Notes: a model not told the origin generated them from the letters alone. 64,000 nucleotides of DNA from Pseudoalteromonas distincta (GCF_000814675.1 NZ_JWIG01000030.1:1-64000); one strand, 5' to 3'. Positions 34,159 to 44,562 are shown, counted from the stretch's first letter. Numbers and translations: made by a program.

Positions 34159-37014
34159 TTATAAGCTTTCTATTTTAGTTTTTTGCTCAAGTAACTTAGT
34201 TTTAGCATCGCTAAACTCAGCCAGTTTTGCATTTTCTTTAGCAAGTACGGCTTCAGGTGCGTTGTTTACAAACTTTTCGTTAGCGAGTTTGTTTTGCACT
34301 TGTGCTAGGCCTTTTTCTGCTTTTTCGAGTTGCTTATTAATACGCGAAAGCTCGGCTTCCACATCAATTAAGCCTGCCATTGGGATCATGATCTCAAGGT
34401 TGCCAACATAAGACGTTGCACATGCAGGTGCCCCGTCTTTGTTTTCAAGCATTGTAAACTCTTCAATTTTTGCAAGTGATGCTAAAAATGATTTGTTTTC
34501 TTCAATGCGGCGCACGTCGTCGCTTGATGCATTAGCAAGTAATACGCTAAGCGGTTTACTTGGGCTAATATCCATTTCACCACGAATGTTACGAATAGCT
34601 AAAATGAATTGTTTAACCCACTCTAAGTCGTCCATCGCTTTAGCATCAACGCTTGCTTCATTATATACAGGGAACGGCTGAACCATAATGCTGGTGTTTG
34701 TTGTTTCAAGGCCTGCAAGAGGTGCAACACGTTGCCAAATAGTTTCAGTGATGTACGGCATCATTGGGTGCATTAAACGTAGTAAGCTTTCAAGTACGGT
34801 AATAAGTGTATTACGTGTACCACGTTGCTGCGATTCATTACCTTTAAATAATACCGGCTTAGTTAGCTCTAAGTACCAATCACAGAACTGGTTCCAAGTG
34901 AATTCGTAAAGCGTGTTAGCAGCTAAGTCAAAACGGTAGTTATCAAGGTGCTCAGTGTACGTTTTAACTGTTGACTCAAATTGGCCTAAAATCCAGCGGT
35001 CAGCTAATGAAAGCTCTTTTTGTGCATCGTTTGCAAAACCACAGTCTTGCTCTTCTGTATTCATTAATACGTAACGGCTCGCGTTCCATAATTTGTTACA
35101 GAAGTTACGGTAACCTTCAAGGCGGTTCATGTCCCAGTTAATATCACGACCGGTAGATGCCATTGCAGCAAGTGTAAAGCGAAGGGCGTCGGTGCCGTGT
35201 GCTTCAATACCGCCTGCAAATACTTTTCGCGTATCTTTCTCGATTTTAGCGGCAAGTTTTGGCTGCATCATGTTACCAGTACGCTTTTGTACTAGGTCTT
35301 CAAGTTCAATGCCGTCAATCATGTCTAGTGGGTCAAGAACGTTACCTTTTGACTTAGACATTTTATCGCCATTGTCATCACGTATCAGACCCGTTACATA
35401 CACGGTTTTAAACGGAACTTGTGGTTTGCCATTTTCGTCTTTCACAAAGTGCAGCGTCATCATAATCATGCGCGCAACCCAGAAGAAAATAATATCAAAA
35501 CCAGTTACCAGCACGTCAGACGGGTGGAAGGTTTTTAAATCATCGGTATTTTCAGGCCAACCTTGTGTAGAGAAAGTCCAAAGTGCTGACGAGAACCACG
35601 TATCAAGTACGTCTTCGTCTTGGCTTAACGTTACGTTATCTGCAATGTTGTTTTCACGGCGAACTTCGGCTTCGTCGCGACCAACAAATACATTGCCTTC
35701 ACTGTCGTACCAAGCTGGGATACGGTGACCCCACCAAAGCTGGCGTGAAATACACCAATCTTGTACGTCGTTCATCCACGAGAAGTACATGTTTTCGTAT
35801 TGCTTAGGTACAAATTGAATGTCGCCGTTTTTAACAGCGTCTTTTGCAGGTTCTGCAAGTGGTGCAACACGTACATACCATTGGTCGGTAAGCAGTGGCT
35901 CAATTACCACACCAGAGCGATCGCCGTAAGGAACCGTTAAACCATGGTCTTCAATTTTTTCTAGTAGGCCTAGTTCTTCAAATTCTGCCACAATTGCTTT
36001 ACGCGCTGCAAAACGATCAAGTCCATGTAGGCGCTCAGGTATTGGTGCATCAAACTCAAGCTCTTTACCGTCAAAGGTGTATGTTTCACCTTGGGTAAGA
36101 ATAGCGGCGTCTTTATCGAAAATGTTGATCATCGGCATTTGATGACGCTTGCCCACTTCGTTATCGTTAAAGTCGTGCGCTGGGGTTATTTTTACACAGC
36201 CCGTGCCTTTATCTTTATCGGCATGTTCGTCAGCAACAATTTTAATACGACGATTAACGATGGGTAATAAAATCTCTTTACCGATTAAATCTGTGTAGCG
36301 CTCATCATCTGGGTTTACTGCAACACCCGAGTCGCCAAGCATGGTTTCAGGACGTGTTGTTGCTACTACTATGTAGTCTTTTCCGTCTTGTGTTGTAACG
36401 CCATCAGCTAGTGGGTAACGTAAGTTCCACATGTGGCCTTGCTTGTCTTTATTTTCAACTTCAAGATCAGAAATAGCCGTGTGTAATTTTGGATCCCAGT
36501 TTACTAGGCGCTTGCCTCGGTAAATTAGGTTTTCTTTATGAAGGCGTACAAACACTTCTTTAACGGCTTCAGATAGGCCATCGTCCATGGTAAAGCGTTC
36601 ACGATCCCAATCAACCGATGCGCCAAGGCGACGAAGTTGCTTAGTGATAGTGCCGCCAGATTCTTTTTTCCATTCCCAGATTTTATTAATAAAATCTTCG
36701 CGGCCTAAATCATGGCGTGTTTTGCCTTCTTCGGCATGCAGTTTACGCTCAACCAACATTTGCGTTGCAATACCTGCGTGGTCAGTACCTACTTGCCATA
36801 ATGTGTTGTTACCTTGCATACGTTTAAAACGCGTTAGGGTATCCATTATTGTATCTTGGAAGGCGTGGCCCATGTGTAAGCTACCAGTGACATTTGGCGG
36901 CGGGATCATAATTGAATATGGTACGCCTTGGCCAGATGGCTTAAAGTAGCCTTTTTGTTCCCAGTCTTGATATAGCGACTGTTCAATATCTTGCGGATTG
37001 TAGGTTTTATCCAT
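34159..37014 (-). CDS. valS: Valyl-tRNA synthetase
   Basis: A class I aminoacyl-tRNA synthetase of 951 residues. The HIGH-type motif is PPPNVTGSLHMGHAF near residue 37, KMSKS is in NGDKMSKSKGNV, and TTRPETMLGD marks the editing domain. The C-terminal coiled coil (LSRINKQLEKAEKGLAQVQ) is typical of ValRS. It is downstream of holC in the conserved pepA-holC-valS order. Confidence 0.97.
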   Translation of the reverse strand: MDKTYNPQDIEQSLYQDWEQKGYFKPSGQGVPYSIMIPPPNVTGSLHMGHAFQDTIMDTLTRFKRMQGNNTLWQVGTDHAGIATQMLVERKLHAEEGKTRHDLGREDFINKIWEWKKESGGTITKQLRRLGASVDWDRERFTMDDGLSEAVKEVFVRLHKENLIYRGKRLVNWDPKLHTAISDLEVENKDKQGHMWNLRYPLADGVTTQDGKDYIVVATTRPETMLGDSGVAVNPDDERYTDLIGKEILLPIVNRRIKIVADEHADKDKGTGCVKITPAHDFNDNEVGKRHQMPMINIFDKDAAILTQGETYTFDGKELEFDAPIPERLHGLDRFAARKAIVAEFEELGLLEKIEDHGLTVPYGDRSGVVIEPLLTDQWYVRVAPLAEPAKDAVKNGDIQFVPKQYENMYFSWMNDVQDWCISRQLWWGHRIPAWYDSEGNVFVGRDEAEVRRENNIADNVTLSQDEDVLDTWFSSALWTFSTQGWPENTDDLKTFHPSDVLVTGFDIIFFWVARMIMMTLHFVKDENGKPQVPFKTVYVTGLIRDDNGDKMSKSKGNVLDPLDMIDGIELEDLVQKRTGNMMQPKLAAKIEKDTRKVFAGGIEAHGTDALRFTLAAMASTGRDINWDMNRLEGYRNFCNKLWNASRYVLMNTEEQDCGFANDAQKELSLADRWILGQFESTVKTYTEHLDNYRFDLAANTLYEFTWNQFCDWYLELTKPVLFKGNESQQRGTRNTLITVLESLLRLMHPMMPYITETIWQRVAPLAGLETTNTSIMVQPFPVYNEASVDAKAMDDLEWVKQFILAIRNIRGEMDISPSKPLSVLLANASSDDVRRIEENKSFLASLAKIEEFTMLENKDGAPACATSYVGNLEIMIPMAGLIDVEAELSRINKQLEKAEKGLAQVQNKLANEKFVNNAPEAVLAKENAKLAEFSDAKTKLLEQKTKIESL

Positions 37015-37067
37015 TACACAGAACCTTAAATAAGTACTTAAATTAGTTGGTTAGTTTGCCTGATTGG

Positions 37068-37508
37068 CTAGCTATTAATATCTTGCGTGGTGAGATTGGC
37101 ACCGAGTTGGCGTAGCTTTTTAAAACGCTCGCGGGCTGCTTGCTTAGCAGCTGGTTCTACGGGGACAAAATCAAAAACTTGGTTAAACCGACGAATGTAA
37201 TCCGGTAACTGAGTAGCCAAGTTAATTAAAACTTTACGATTGCCAACAGGTGGCGTAATACCAATTTCTACAGGTGCGCCGCCTTTAGGGCCTTCACCTT
37301 GTAAATTATGTGGCACAAAACTATCTGGATCGAATGCCCAAATTATTTCATCAATGGCACAGGCTGCTTCGTTATCGTTAACACAAATAAACACACGCTG
37401 CCCATTTCGATACTGATCGGCTGCAATTTGAGCTGCCAATGCAAAATGATCGTCAGCCTTCGCTTTAGACTCATCTTGTTGCTTTAGAACGAAAAATTTA
37501 GCGTTCAT
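37068..37508 (-). CDS. holC: DNA polymerase III chi subunit
   Basis: This small clamp-loader accessory protein binds single-stranded DNA-binding protein. DEIIWAFDPDSFVPHNLQGE and GGAPVEIG are the recognised core and match E. coli chi. ATG at 37508 aligns with the family start (MNAKFFVL); in-frame starts 2 and 8 codons upstream also exist. It lies between pepA and valS as in enterobacteria. Confidence 0.9.
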   Translation of the reverse strand: MNAKFFVLKQQDESKAKADDHFALAAQIAADQYRNGQRVFICVNDNEAACAIDEIIWAFDPDSFVPHNLQGEGPKGGAPVEIGITPPVGNRKVLINLATQLPDYIRRFNQVFDFVPVEPAAKQAARERFKKLRQLGANLTTQDINS

Positions 37509-37663
37509 GTTCATTGTATCGGGGTTTCCCATGACATTGAATGTATACCAAATTGATATACATAAATTAAGAGGCAGATTTTGCCATATAACGGGGTTTG
37601 CTTCAATTAATACACAAATAAATAAGGCGCCAAATGGCGCCTTATAAATAGCTAAATAGATTA

Positions 37664-39175
37664 TTAATCGTGCGTAGCTTCGCTTACACCTGCTCGGTTT
37701 AATAAATACTGAGTAAGCATAGGAACAGGACGGCCCGTTGCGCCTTTTTTAGCGCCACTGCGCCACGCTGTACCGGCAACATCTAAATGTGCCCAATTAT
37801 ACTTTTTAGTAAATTTAGATAAGAAACATGCCGCAGTAATAGTGCCCGCAGAGCGTCCACCTAAGTTCGTAAAGTCAGCAAATGGGCTTTCTAGTTGATC
37901 TTGATAGTCATCCCATAACGGTAACTGCCATGCACGGTCGCCACTTTGCTCAGACGCTTTTAATAAATCGTGCGCAAGTGGGTTATGGTTTGATAGTAAA
38001 CCAGTAGCATGCGCGCCAAGGGCTACAATACACGCGCCAGTTAGCGTTGCTACGTCAATAACCGTATCTGGATTAAAGCGTTCAACATATGTTAGTGCGT
38101 CGCATAATACTAAGCGGCCTTCAGCGTCGGTGTTTAATACTTCAACTGTTTGCCCTGACATTGTTGTTAAAATATCACCTGGACGATACGCATTTGAGCC
38201 AGGCATGTTTTCACAACCCGCTAAAACACCAATAACGTTAATCGGCAATTGCATTTGTGCAAGTGCACGCATTGCGCCAATAACGCCTGCTGCTCCGCCC
38301 ATGTCGTATTTCATTTCGTCCATGCCTTCGCCTGGTTTTAATGAAATACCGCCTGAATCAAACGTTAGACCTTTACCAACAAGTACAATAGGGGCTTGGT
38401 CATCAGCGGCGCCTTTGTAGTTAATAATCGACATAATCGATTCGTTATCACTACCTCGGCCAACAGCTAGGTAAGAATTCATACCAAGTTCTGCCATTTG
38501 CTTTTCGCCAATAAGATCAACAGTGATGTTGTCAAAATCAGTTGCCAGCTCTTGTGCTTGTTCACCTAAGTACACAGGATTACAAATATTTGGTGGCATA
38601 TTAGCTACGTCTTTACATAGCTTACTACCTGCTGCAATGGCTAAACCATGCTCAATAGCGCTTTCGCCAATAGTTAGTTCGCGTCGTGTTGGTACGTTAA
38701 ACACCATTTTACGCAGTGGACGACGAGGGTCTACTTTTTTACTTTTCAGTTGGTTAAACGTATATAGGCAGTCTTGCGTTGTCTCAACTGCCTGACGTAC
38801 TTTCCAGTAGGTGTCGCGACCTTTAACGTGTTGCTCTGTTAAAAAGCAGACTGCTTCCATAGAGCCCGTTTCGTTTAAGGTATTAATAGTTTTAGAAATG
38901 ATTTGTTTATATTGCTTATCATCAAGCTCACGCTCTTTACCACAACCAACAAGCAATATGCGCTCGCTTAATACATTAGGTACATGATGCAATAATAAAA
39001 CTTGGCCTGGCTTACCTTCTAAATCGCCACGGCGAAGTAAATTAGAGATATAACCATCACTAATTTTATCGAGTTGTTCACCAATGGGGGATAACCTACG
39101 TGGCTCGTAAACGCCAACCACAATACATGCGCTGCGCTGTTTTTCTGGGCTACCACTTTTTACGTTAAATTCCAT
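37664..39175 (-). CDS. pepA: Leucyl aminopeptidase (PepA)
   Basis: An M17 two-zinc aminopeptidase of 503 residues, also a DNA-binding factor in E. coli Xer recombination. LVGKGLTFDSGGISLKPG holds a zinc-binding Lys and Asp, and the signature NTDAEGRLVL is complete. An AGGAG site precedes the ATG. It is transcribed away from lptF-lptG, the usual arrangement. Confidence 0.97.
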   Translation of the reverse strand: MEFNVKSGSPEKQRSACIVVGVYEPRRLSPIGEQLDKISDGYISNLLRRGDLEGKPGQVLLLHHVPNVLSERILLVGCGKERELDDKQYKQIISKTINTLNETGSMEAVCFLTEQHVKGRDTYWKVRQAVETTQDCLYTFNQLKSKKVDPRRPLRKMVFNVPTRRELTIGESAIEHGLAIAAGSKLCKDVANMPPNICNPVYLGEQAQELATDFDNITVDLIGEKQMAELGMNSYLAVGRGSDNESIMSIINYKGAADDQAPIVLVGKGLTFDSGGISLKPGEGMDEMKYDMGGAAGVIGAMRALAQMQLPINVIGVLAGCENMPGSNAYRPGDILTTMSGQTVEVLNTDAEGRLVLCDALTYVERFNPDTVIDVATLTGACIVALGAHATGLLSNHNPLAHDLLKASEQSGDRAWQLPLWDDYQDQLESPFADFTNLGGRSAGTITAACFLSKFTKKYNWAHLDVAGTAWRSGAKKGATGRPVPMLTQYLLNRAGVSEATHD

Positions 39176-39484
39176 TGTTACTCCTGGTTTTGAGTCGTTT
39201 AAGTTACTAAGTTGGGGCTAAAAAAGTATTTTCTAGTCTTATCTACGTAACTTATGTAAGGATAATTCTTATTTTAGCTGATTTTGTTAGACTCTTACTG
39301 TGTAATTGAACTTTATATGCTTAAGGGCTACTAATGCAACATTATATCGTGCACTTAGGTAGGATAATTAATTTTGATGGCTTATAATAATAGCCTATTT
39401 GCCGGTATTAATTGGGTAAAATAGCTATTTAACTATTCAATTCTCACTATCGTAGTGAAATTCCATGTTTAACAGGGGCGAGCA
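39176..39484. other. Divergent promoter region between pepA and lptF
   Basis: About 309 bp between divergent genes. TATAATAAT near 39384 gives a plausible -10 toward lptF, with TTGATG upstream at short spacing. No RNA gene or repeat was recognised. Confidence 0.45.
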
Positions 39485-40597
39485 TTGCTAATTTTCCGTT
39501 ATTTGACCGCTGAGGTTTTAAAATCGCAGGTCGCCGTATTTTTAACTTTGATGACAATATTTTTGTCACAAAAGTTAGTTGGTATTTTAGGTGATGCCTC
39601 TGAGGGCAGCATTCCTGCTAAATTAGTGTTATCGATGATTGCACTAAAACTTCCACAACTAGCCTCGCTAATACTTCCGCTGAGTATATTTTTAGGCATT
39701 ATTTTAGCCTACAGCCGTATTTACGCCGATAGCGAAATGACCGTACTTAAAGCCTGTGGCGTAAGTGAATGGTATGTTGTGCGCGTAACGCTTATATCAA
39801 GTGTAGGGCTTGCTATATTAGCCGCAGCACTGACTATGTATATAGCGCCGTGGGCAAGCGAGCAAGAGTATCAATTAAAAGAGCAAGCCAAAGCCGATGC
39901 GGGGTTATCCGCACTCAGAGCTGGGCGGTTCCAAGAAACCGGTAACGAAAAAGCCGTGGTGTTTATTCATAATATTGAAAAGGGCGGCAAAGAGCTCAAT
40001 AAGGTATTTGTTGCACAGTTACCCGATAGCGAAAAAGGCAACTTAGCGCGCTTAGTATATGCACAGCAAGGTGTTGTGGTTGAAGCCGTAAATGGTGAGC
40101 AACAGCTCGTACTAACAGACGGTAAACGTTACGAAACAGATGGCACAACGCCTGCACTTAACTTAACAGAATTTGATGGTTACAGCGTACAAATACGAGA
40201 ACAAGAAATAGAGCACCAACGCCGTAAATTAGAGGCTGTGCCTACTAATCAGTTACTCGCCATTAATACTCCAGAATCTATTGCTCAATGGCAATGGCGA
40301 CTCGCTATTCCGTTATCAATTCCGCTACTTACCTTACTGGCAGTACCGCTAAGTGTAGTTAATCCTCGTCAAGGTAAATTTGCAAAACTAGTACCTGCTA
40401 TAAGCTTGTACTTAGGCTATTTTATTTTACTAAATGCCGCTAAATTTGCAGTTGAAGATGGCAAAATTCCGCCTTCAATCGGCTTGTGGTGGATTCACTT
40501 AAGTGCCTTGTTTATAGGTGGATTATTAATTATAAAAGGGCGACCGCTGGGCGCTTGGCTTAAAGCCGTTGTAACTAAGCGGGAGTTAGGCTCATGA
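39485..40597 (+). CDS. lptF: LPS export permease LptF
   Basis: One of the two inner-membrane subunits of the LptB2FG transporter that extracts lipopolysaccharide. The 370-residue protein has six membrane segments with a large periplasmic beta-jellyroll between. SEMTVLKACGVSEWY and LTLLAVPLSVVNPRQGKFAKL match the YjgP/YjgQ family. The start is TTG: a GGGGCGAG site sits about seven bases ahead and the homologous start MLIFRYL fits. It overlaps lptG by 4 bp. Confidence 0.94.
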   Translation: MLIFRYLTAEVLKSQVAVFLTLMTIFLSQKLVGILGDASEGSIPAKLVLSMIALKLPQLASLILPLSIFLGIILAYSRIYADSEMTVLKACGVSEWYVVRVTLISSVGLAILAAALTMYIAPWASEQEYQLKEQAKADAGLSALRAGRFQETGNEKAVVFIHNIEKGGKELNKVFVAQLPDSEKGNLARLVYAQQGVVVEAVNGEQQLVLTDGKRYETDGTTPALNLTEFDGYSVQIREQEIEHQRRKLEAVPTNQLLAINTPESIAQWQWRLAIPLSIPLLTLLAVPLSVVNPRQGKFAKLVPAISLYLGYFILLNAAKFAVEDGKIPPSIGLWWIHLSALFIGGLLIIKGRPLGAWLKAVVTKRELGS

Positions 40598-41661
40598 TGA
40601 AAACGCTTGATTGGTATTTAGGCCGCAGTATTTTACAAACTACCGGCTTTGCATTGTTGGTACTTGTTGGTATTAGCACCTTAATTAAGTTTATCGACCA
40701 GCTAAAGTCGGTAGGGCGTGGCAGTTACGATTTAATGACCGCAATGCTTTACACGCTTTACACAATACCTGGCGATTTAGTGGTGTTTTTTCCGATGGCT
40801 GCGCTAATTGGTGGCTTAACGGGTTTGGGGGCACTTGCTTCAAACAGTGAGCTGGTAGTGATGCAAGCGGCTGGCATGTCGCGCTTACAAATAATTGGCT
40901 CTGTGATGAAAACGGCCATATTTATGGCTGTATGCATGATGGCACTTGGCGAATGGGGTGCACCTGAAGCGCAATTACACGCCAAAGAAATGCGTAACCA
41001 AGCAATACATGGCGGCGATGTATTTAACACACAAAAAGGTGTATGGGCTAAAGACGGCAGCAATTTTATTAATATTGAAGATGTTGACGAAAACGGCAGG
41101 CTCAATGGGGTACACATGTACCACTTTGACAAATCGTTAGAGCTTACCCAAATCACTAAAGCAAAAGATGCACTGAGCCGAAAAGAAGGCTGGCTACTTC
41201 GTGATGTAAATAAGGTTATTATTACGAGCGAAAAAACCACAACAGAGCAACTACCAGAAGAGTTTTATCCTTCACAATTGACCGCTGAAAAGTTAGGGGT
41301 TGTTTCGGTAAAACCAGAGTCACTTTCATTTACTGGGCTTTGGTCGTATTTAACTTACTTAGAGCAAAACGAACAAGACACCAGTACCTACGAGCTTGCT
41401 CTGTGGCGTAAGCTTATGCAGCCTGTATCTGTAGCGGTAATGCTGCTGGTGGCGCTCTCGTTTATATTTGGCCCACTGCGTACCGTTACTATGGGCGCAC
41501 GTATTATTATGGGTGTTGTAACGGGGATCGTGTTTCACTTAACTAATGAAATATTTGGCCCTGTAGTTATGGTTTACCAAATACCTGCCATTATAGGGGC
41601 GGTATTACCCAGTATTATATTTATAGGCTTTGCGACATATTTGATGAATAAACGGGTATAG
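40594..41661 (+). CDS. lptG: LPS export permease LptG
   Basis: The partner subunit of LptF, 355 residues, with six membrane segments and a periplasmic domain. MMKTLDWYLGRSI, AASNSELVVMQAAGMSRLQI and the late FGPLRTVTMGARIIMGVVTG match the family. ATG overlaps the lptF stop. A strong terminator follows 20 bp later, so this is a two-gene operon. Confidence 0.95.
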   Translation: MMKTLDWYLGRSILQTTGFALLVLVGISTLIKFIDQLKSVGRGSYDLMTAMLYTLYTIPGDLVVFFPMAALIGGLTGLGALASNSELVVMQAAGMSRLQIIGSVMKTAIFMAVCMMALGEWGAPEAQLHAKEMRNQAIHGGDVFNTQKGVWAKDGSNFINIEDVDENGRLNGVHMYHFDKSLELTQITKAKDALSRKEGWLLRDVNKVIITSEKTTTEQLPEEFYPSQLTAEKLGVVSVKPESLSFTGLWSYLTYLEQNEQDTSTYELALWRKLMQPVSVAVMLLVALSFIFGPLRTVTMGARIIMGVVTGIVFHLTNEIFGPVVMVYQIPAIIGAVLPSIIFIGFATYLMNKRV

Positions 41662-41680
41662 AGTACCTATTCAAAGCATT

Positions 41681-41709
41681 AAAAAGGGTGACCAGTGGTC
41701 ACCCTTTTT
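41681..41709 (+). terminator. Terminator of lptF-lptG
   Basis: AAAAAGGGTGACC (41681-41693) pairs with GGTCACCCTTTTT (41697-41709) around a three-base loop. Confidence 0.92.
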
Positions 41710-41741
41710 GCTTTTTAATTACCAGTTTTGGAAAGCTGGTA

Positions 41742-42242
41742 TTAATCAAGCTCACTATAAATACGTCTGTTTTCTTCTTTAGTAAGCGCAATAACTTCTG
41801 TTTTAGATATGTAATCTTGCAGTGCTTTTTTGTTTTTAAAATCGACTAACACCACCAAATTACCTAAACCGAGTAAAGCGCTAACGCTGCGGATAATTGA
41901 TTGCGGCCAGCTAATTAAATTACCCTCAAGAGTTTGTACTTTTAAACGCCATGCACGCATGCCAATGGTTTGCCCGCTTTTAGTCCAAAAGTAGCCAAAA
42001 AATACTAAGCTAACAATAATTAAAAGAGCGGTACGAATACCCGAAAGAAGATTTGAATTTTGAATAAATGCAGATACATCCTCTGCGCCATTTAAACTAA
42101 TTACATCGAGAGAAATAAGCCCCTGTACTGCAAATAAATACAGCACTACAGTTAACATCGCAAACGCAATAATGGCTAACGTATCGTAGACCAACGACGC
42201 AAAACGGCGCCAAAAACCAGCACGTGGAAACTCACCCGACAT
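41742..42242 (-). CDS. RDD-family membrane protein
   Basis: 166 residues with three or four membrane segments. The N-terminal RDD pattern (AGFWRRFASLVYDTLAIIAFA) and TIGMRAWRLKV are typical. The function of most RDD proteins is unknown, and some are Na+/H+ antiporter-like. It is convergent with lptG across the terminator and has no operon partner. Confidence 0.85.
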   Translation of the reverse strand: MSGEFPRAGFWRRFASLVYDTLAIIAFAMLTVVLYLFAVQGLISLDVISLNGAEDVSAFIQNSNLLSGIRTALLIIVSLVFFGYFWTKSGQTIGMRAWRLKVQTLEGNLISWPQSIIRSVSALLGLGNLVVLVDFKNKKALQDYISKTEVIALTKEENRRIYSELD

Positions 42243-42412
42243 AAATACACTCTCACTATTAATATGCGAGCTAGTTTAACAAAAAAGCTTACAAATACTA
42301 AGACATGTTAATGTTTAGAGAGAATTGATTTTATTGCTGTAAATTACTACCTACGGAGGGGAATGAAAAAGACCCTACTATTTACAGTAAGGCCTTTTAA
42401 TTTATAGCGAGT

Positions 42413-43177
42413 TTAACCTAGCTTAATGGCAAGGTATTTTATGTCGTCACCACTTATTTGCGGTAAAAAATAAATACCGCCGTATTTAAAATACTGCTGT
42501 GAGTTAATGATTACGGCCTGTGCAGCCTGAGGCAGTGAGTCGTAAGTTTGGCCCAAGCTATAGTCATTCACATTACCCACTTTTATTGCCTGATTAAGGC
42601 GAGTTGATGGCTCATCAACAACCGTATAACCATCATTATCCGCAATGTAGTACACATTTTGATAAGTGTAGTAAGTCGTATTATGGTGTTTAAAATGCCT
42701 GTAATTTCTTGGAAGCGTATTTATACGCAGGCCTCTAGGTGGTTTAACAACATGGTAGCCTCTTTTAGCTTTACGGTAATAAAGGCCGTCGTTAAACGTA
42801 AACGAAATACCATTAAATCTGATTGATGCGCTATTGCGTGGTAAATGGTTTATAAATCGATTTTGTCTGTAAGCGACTGAATTGTGATGGCTTGTTAAGT
42901 AGTTATATTTTCGCTGGTTGTAGCGGTATTGTTCACGCTTTTCCTGTTTGTACTTAGCAAGTTTACGTTTTTCTTGCTTACGGTCTTCTCGTTTTTCTTT
43001 TTTATGCTCAATACGCTGCTTTTTTTCATGGCGGCGTTCATCGCGTTTATATTCAACACGTTTGTCGTGATCGCGTTTAAAGCTTTTATCATTCTCTCGC
43101 TCGTTTTGTGCTCCAAGCGCAGAGCCTGATACTGCGCCAATGACGAGCAGGGCAGGTAGTAAAAAAGTAAGTTTCAT
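42413..43177 (-). CDS. Exported very basic protein, DUF6515-like
   Basis: 254 residues with a signal peptide (KLTFLLPALLVIGAVSGSALG), then a ~70-residue stretch extremely rich in Lys/Arg/Glu/His (KRVEYKRDERRHEKKQRIEH and onward) predicted as charged helix. A C-terminal domain has repeated Tyr-rich motifs (GISFTFNDGLYYRKAKRGYHVVKPPRG; TTYYTYQNVYYIADNDGYTVV). This resembles DUF6515 proteins with WW-like YYxxxxxGYxVV units. The role is unknown; it may bind polyanions or the cell envelope. Confidence 0.75.
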   Translation of the reverse strand: MKLTFLLPALLVIGAVSGSALGAQNERENDKSFKRDHDKRVEYKRDERRHEKKQRIEHKKEKREDRKQEKRKLAKYKQEKREQYRYNQRKYNYLTSHHNSVAYRQNRFINHLPRNSASIRFNGISFTFNDGLYYRKAKRGYHVVKPPRGLRINTLPRNYRHFKHHNTTYYTYQNVYYIADNDGYTVVDEPSTRLNQAIKVGNVNDYSLGQTYDSLPQAAQAVIINSQQYFKYGGIYFLPQISGDDIKYLAIKLG

Positions 43178-43422
43178 AGTATTGCCTCGTTTATGTTTTT
43201 ACATAACTGGGTTCAATACTAGCGGCTCAAACTGAATGTTAACTGACATACAACAGCAAACGGAGTTATGCTTACAGCTTTTTACATTTTACTGACGGTT
43301 CTTGACATAATCTCTAGTTTTTGACGATTATAGGAACGTTTTAATATATTAAAATGATTAGTCGTGTCACAAAAAATAGCTATTAAATTAGTAATTAAGC
43401 CTTCCTTGGCTTTGCTGGTTAA

Positions 43423-44562
43423 TTACTTTTGATAAAAAGGATAATCGCTATAACCTACTTCAGTACCGCCATACATAGTGGCTGCATCAGCTTCGTTAAA
43501 CGTCCAATTATTTGCTATACGCTCTGGTAAATCAGGGTTAGCTATAAATGGGCGACCAAATGCAAATAAGTCACCGTAACCTTCACCTAAAATACGCACT
43601 GCTTTTTCTACTGTGTATTTACCTGCATAAATAATGCGCCCTGAAAATTCAGCTCGGACTGCTTTATAAAATTCTTGTGGTAAATCGGGAGCGTTATCCC
43701 AATCAGCTTCCGCAATCGATAAGTAAGCAATACCTGCTTGCTCAAGCACTTTAACGGCCTGGATATAAGTGTGATGAGGGTTTGATTCAACAAGCCCTAA
43801 ATACACTCGTGTTTCATCTGTGCTTTCAAATAAAGGAGCAAAGCGTACACCTAAACGGTTTGCGCCTACAACGTCACTTACCGCTTCAACTATCTCTTTT
43901 AAAAAGCGCAGGCGATTACTAAGCGTTCCACCGTATTGATCGTCACGGTTATTAGTATGCTCAGAAATAAACTGATTAACTAAATAGCCGTTAGCACAAT
44001 GAAGCTCCACACCATCAAAGCCAGCTTCTAGAGCATTGCGTGCAGCTTGAGCATACATGTTTACCAGTTCGCCAACTTCAGTTGTTGTTAGCGCACGAGG
44101 CTCACTTGGGTCAGCCAATGCGCCTTCACCAGGTGCGGTTTCAATAAATACTTTTACATTGTCAGCTGCAATGTCTGAAGGACCAACCGGTTTACCTGAA
44201 TTTGGTTGTAGTGTGGCGTGCGATACGCGCCCTACATGCCAAAGCTGAGCAAAAATAACACCGCCTTTAGCGTGTACCGCGTGTGTTACTTTTTTCCAGC
44301 CTTCAATTTGTGCTTGCGAGTGAATACCTGGGGTCCAAGCGTAACCTTGCCCACGAGGTTCTATTTGTGTGCCTTCGGTAACCATAAAACCAGCCGATGC
44401 GCGCTGCGAGTAATACTCAGCCATTAATTCATTAGGAATATTGCCAGGCTGAGTGCTGCGAGAGCGAGTAAGAGGAGGCATCACAATACGGTTTTTAAGT
44501 GTAAAAGGGCCAAGCTCAATTGATGAGAATAATGGGGCGGTATTAACTAATTCTGATTTCAT
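43423..44562 (-). CDS. Old Yellow Enzyme-family alkene reductase (NemA-like)
   Basis: An FMN-dependent NAD(P)H:flavin oxidoreductase of 379 residues that reduces activated double bonds or nitro compounds. The TIM-barrel start LFSSIELGPFTLKNRIVMPPLTR, GQLWHVGR-type block FAQLWHVGRVSH and the active-site block GVELHCANGYLVNQFISEHT are present. It is divergent from a LysR regulator 113 bp away, which probably controls it. Substrates cannot be told. Confidence 0.92.
   Translation of the reverse strand: MKSELVNTAPLFSSIELGPFTLKNRIVMPPLTRSRSTQPGNIPNELMAEYYSQRASAGFMVTEGTQIEPRGQGYAWTPGIHSQAQIEGWKKVTHAVHAKGGVIFAQLWHVGRVSHATLQPNSGKPVGPSDIAADNVKVFIETAPGEGALADPSEPRALTTTEVGELVNMYAQAARNALEAGFDGVELHCANGYLVNQFISEHTNNRDDQYGGTLSNRLRFLKEIVEAVSDVVGANRLGVRFAPLFESTDETRVYLGLVESNPHHTYIQAVKVLEQAGIAYLSIAEADWDNAPDLPQEFYKAVRAEFSGRIIYAGKYTVEKAVRILGEGYGDLFAFGRPFIANPDLPERIANNWTFNEADAATMYGGTEVGYSDYPFYQK

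Noticed and set aside
42365..42402. A terminator after the DUF6515-like gene
   Set aside because: AAAAGACCCTACT and AGTAAGGCCTTTT pair only with mismatches near the centre, so it was too weak to list as a feature.
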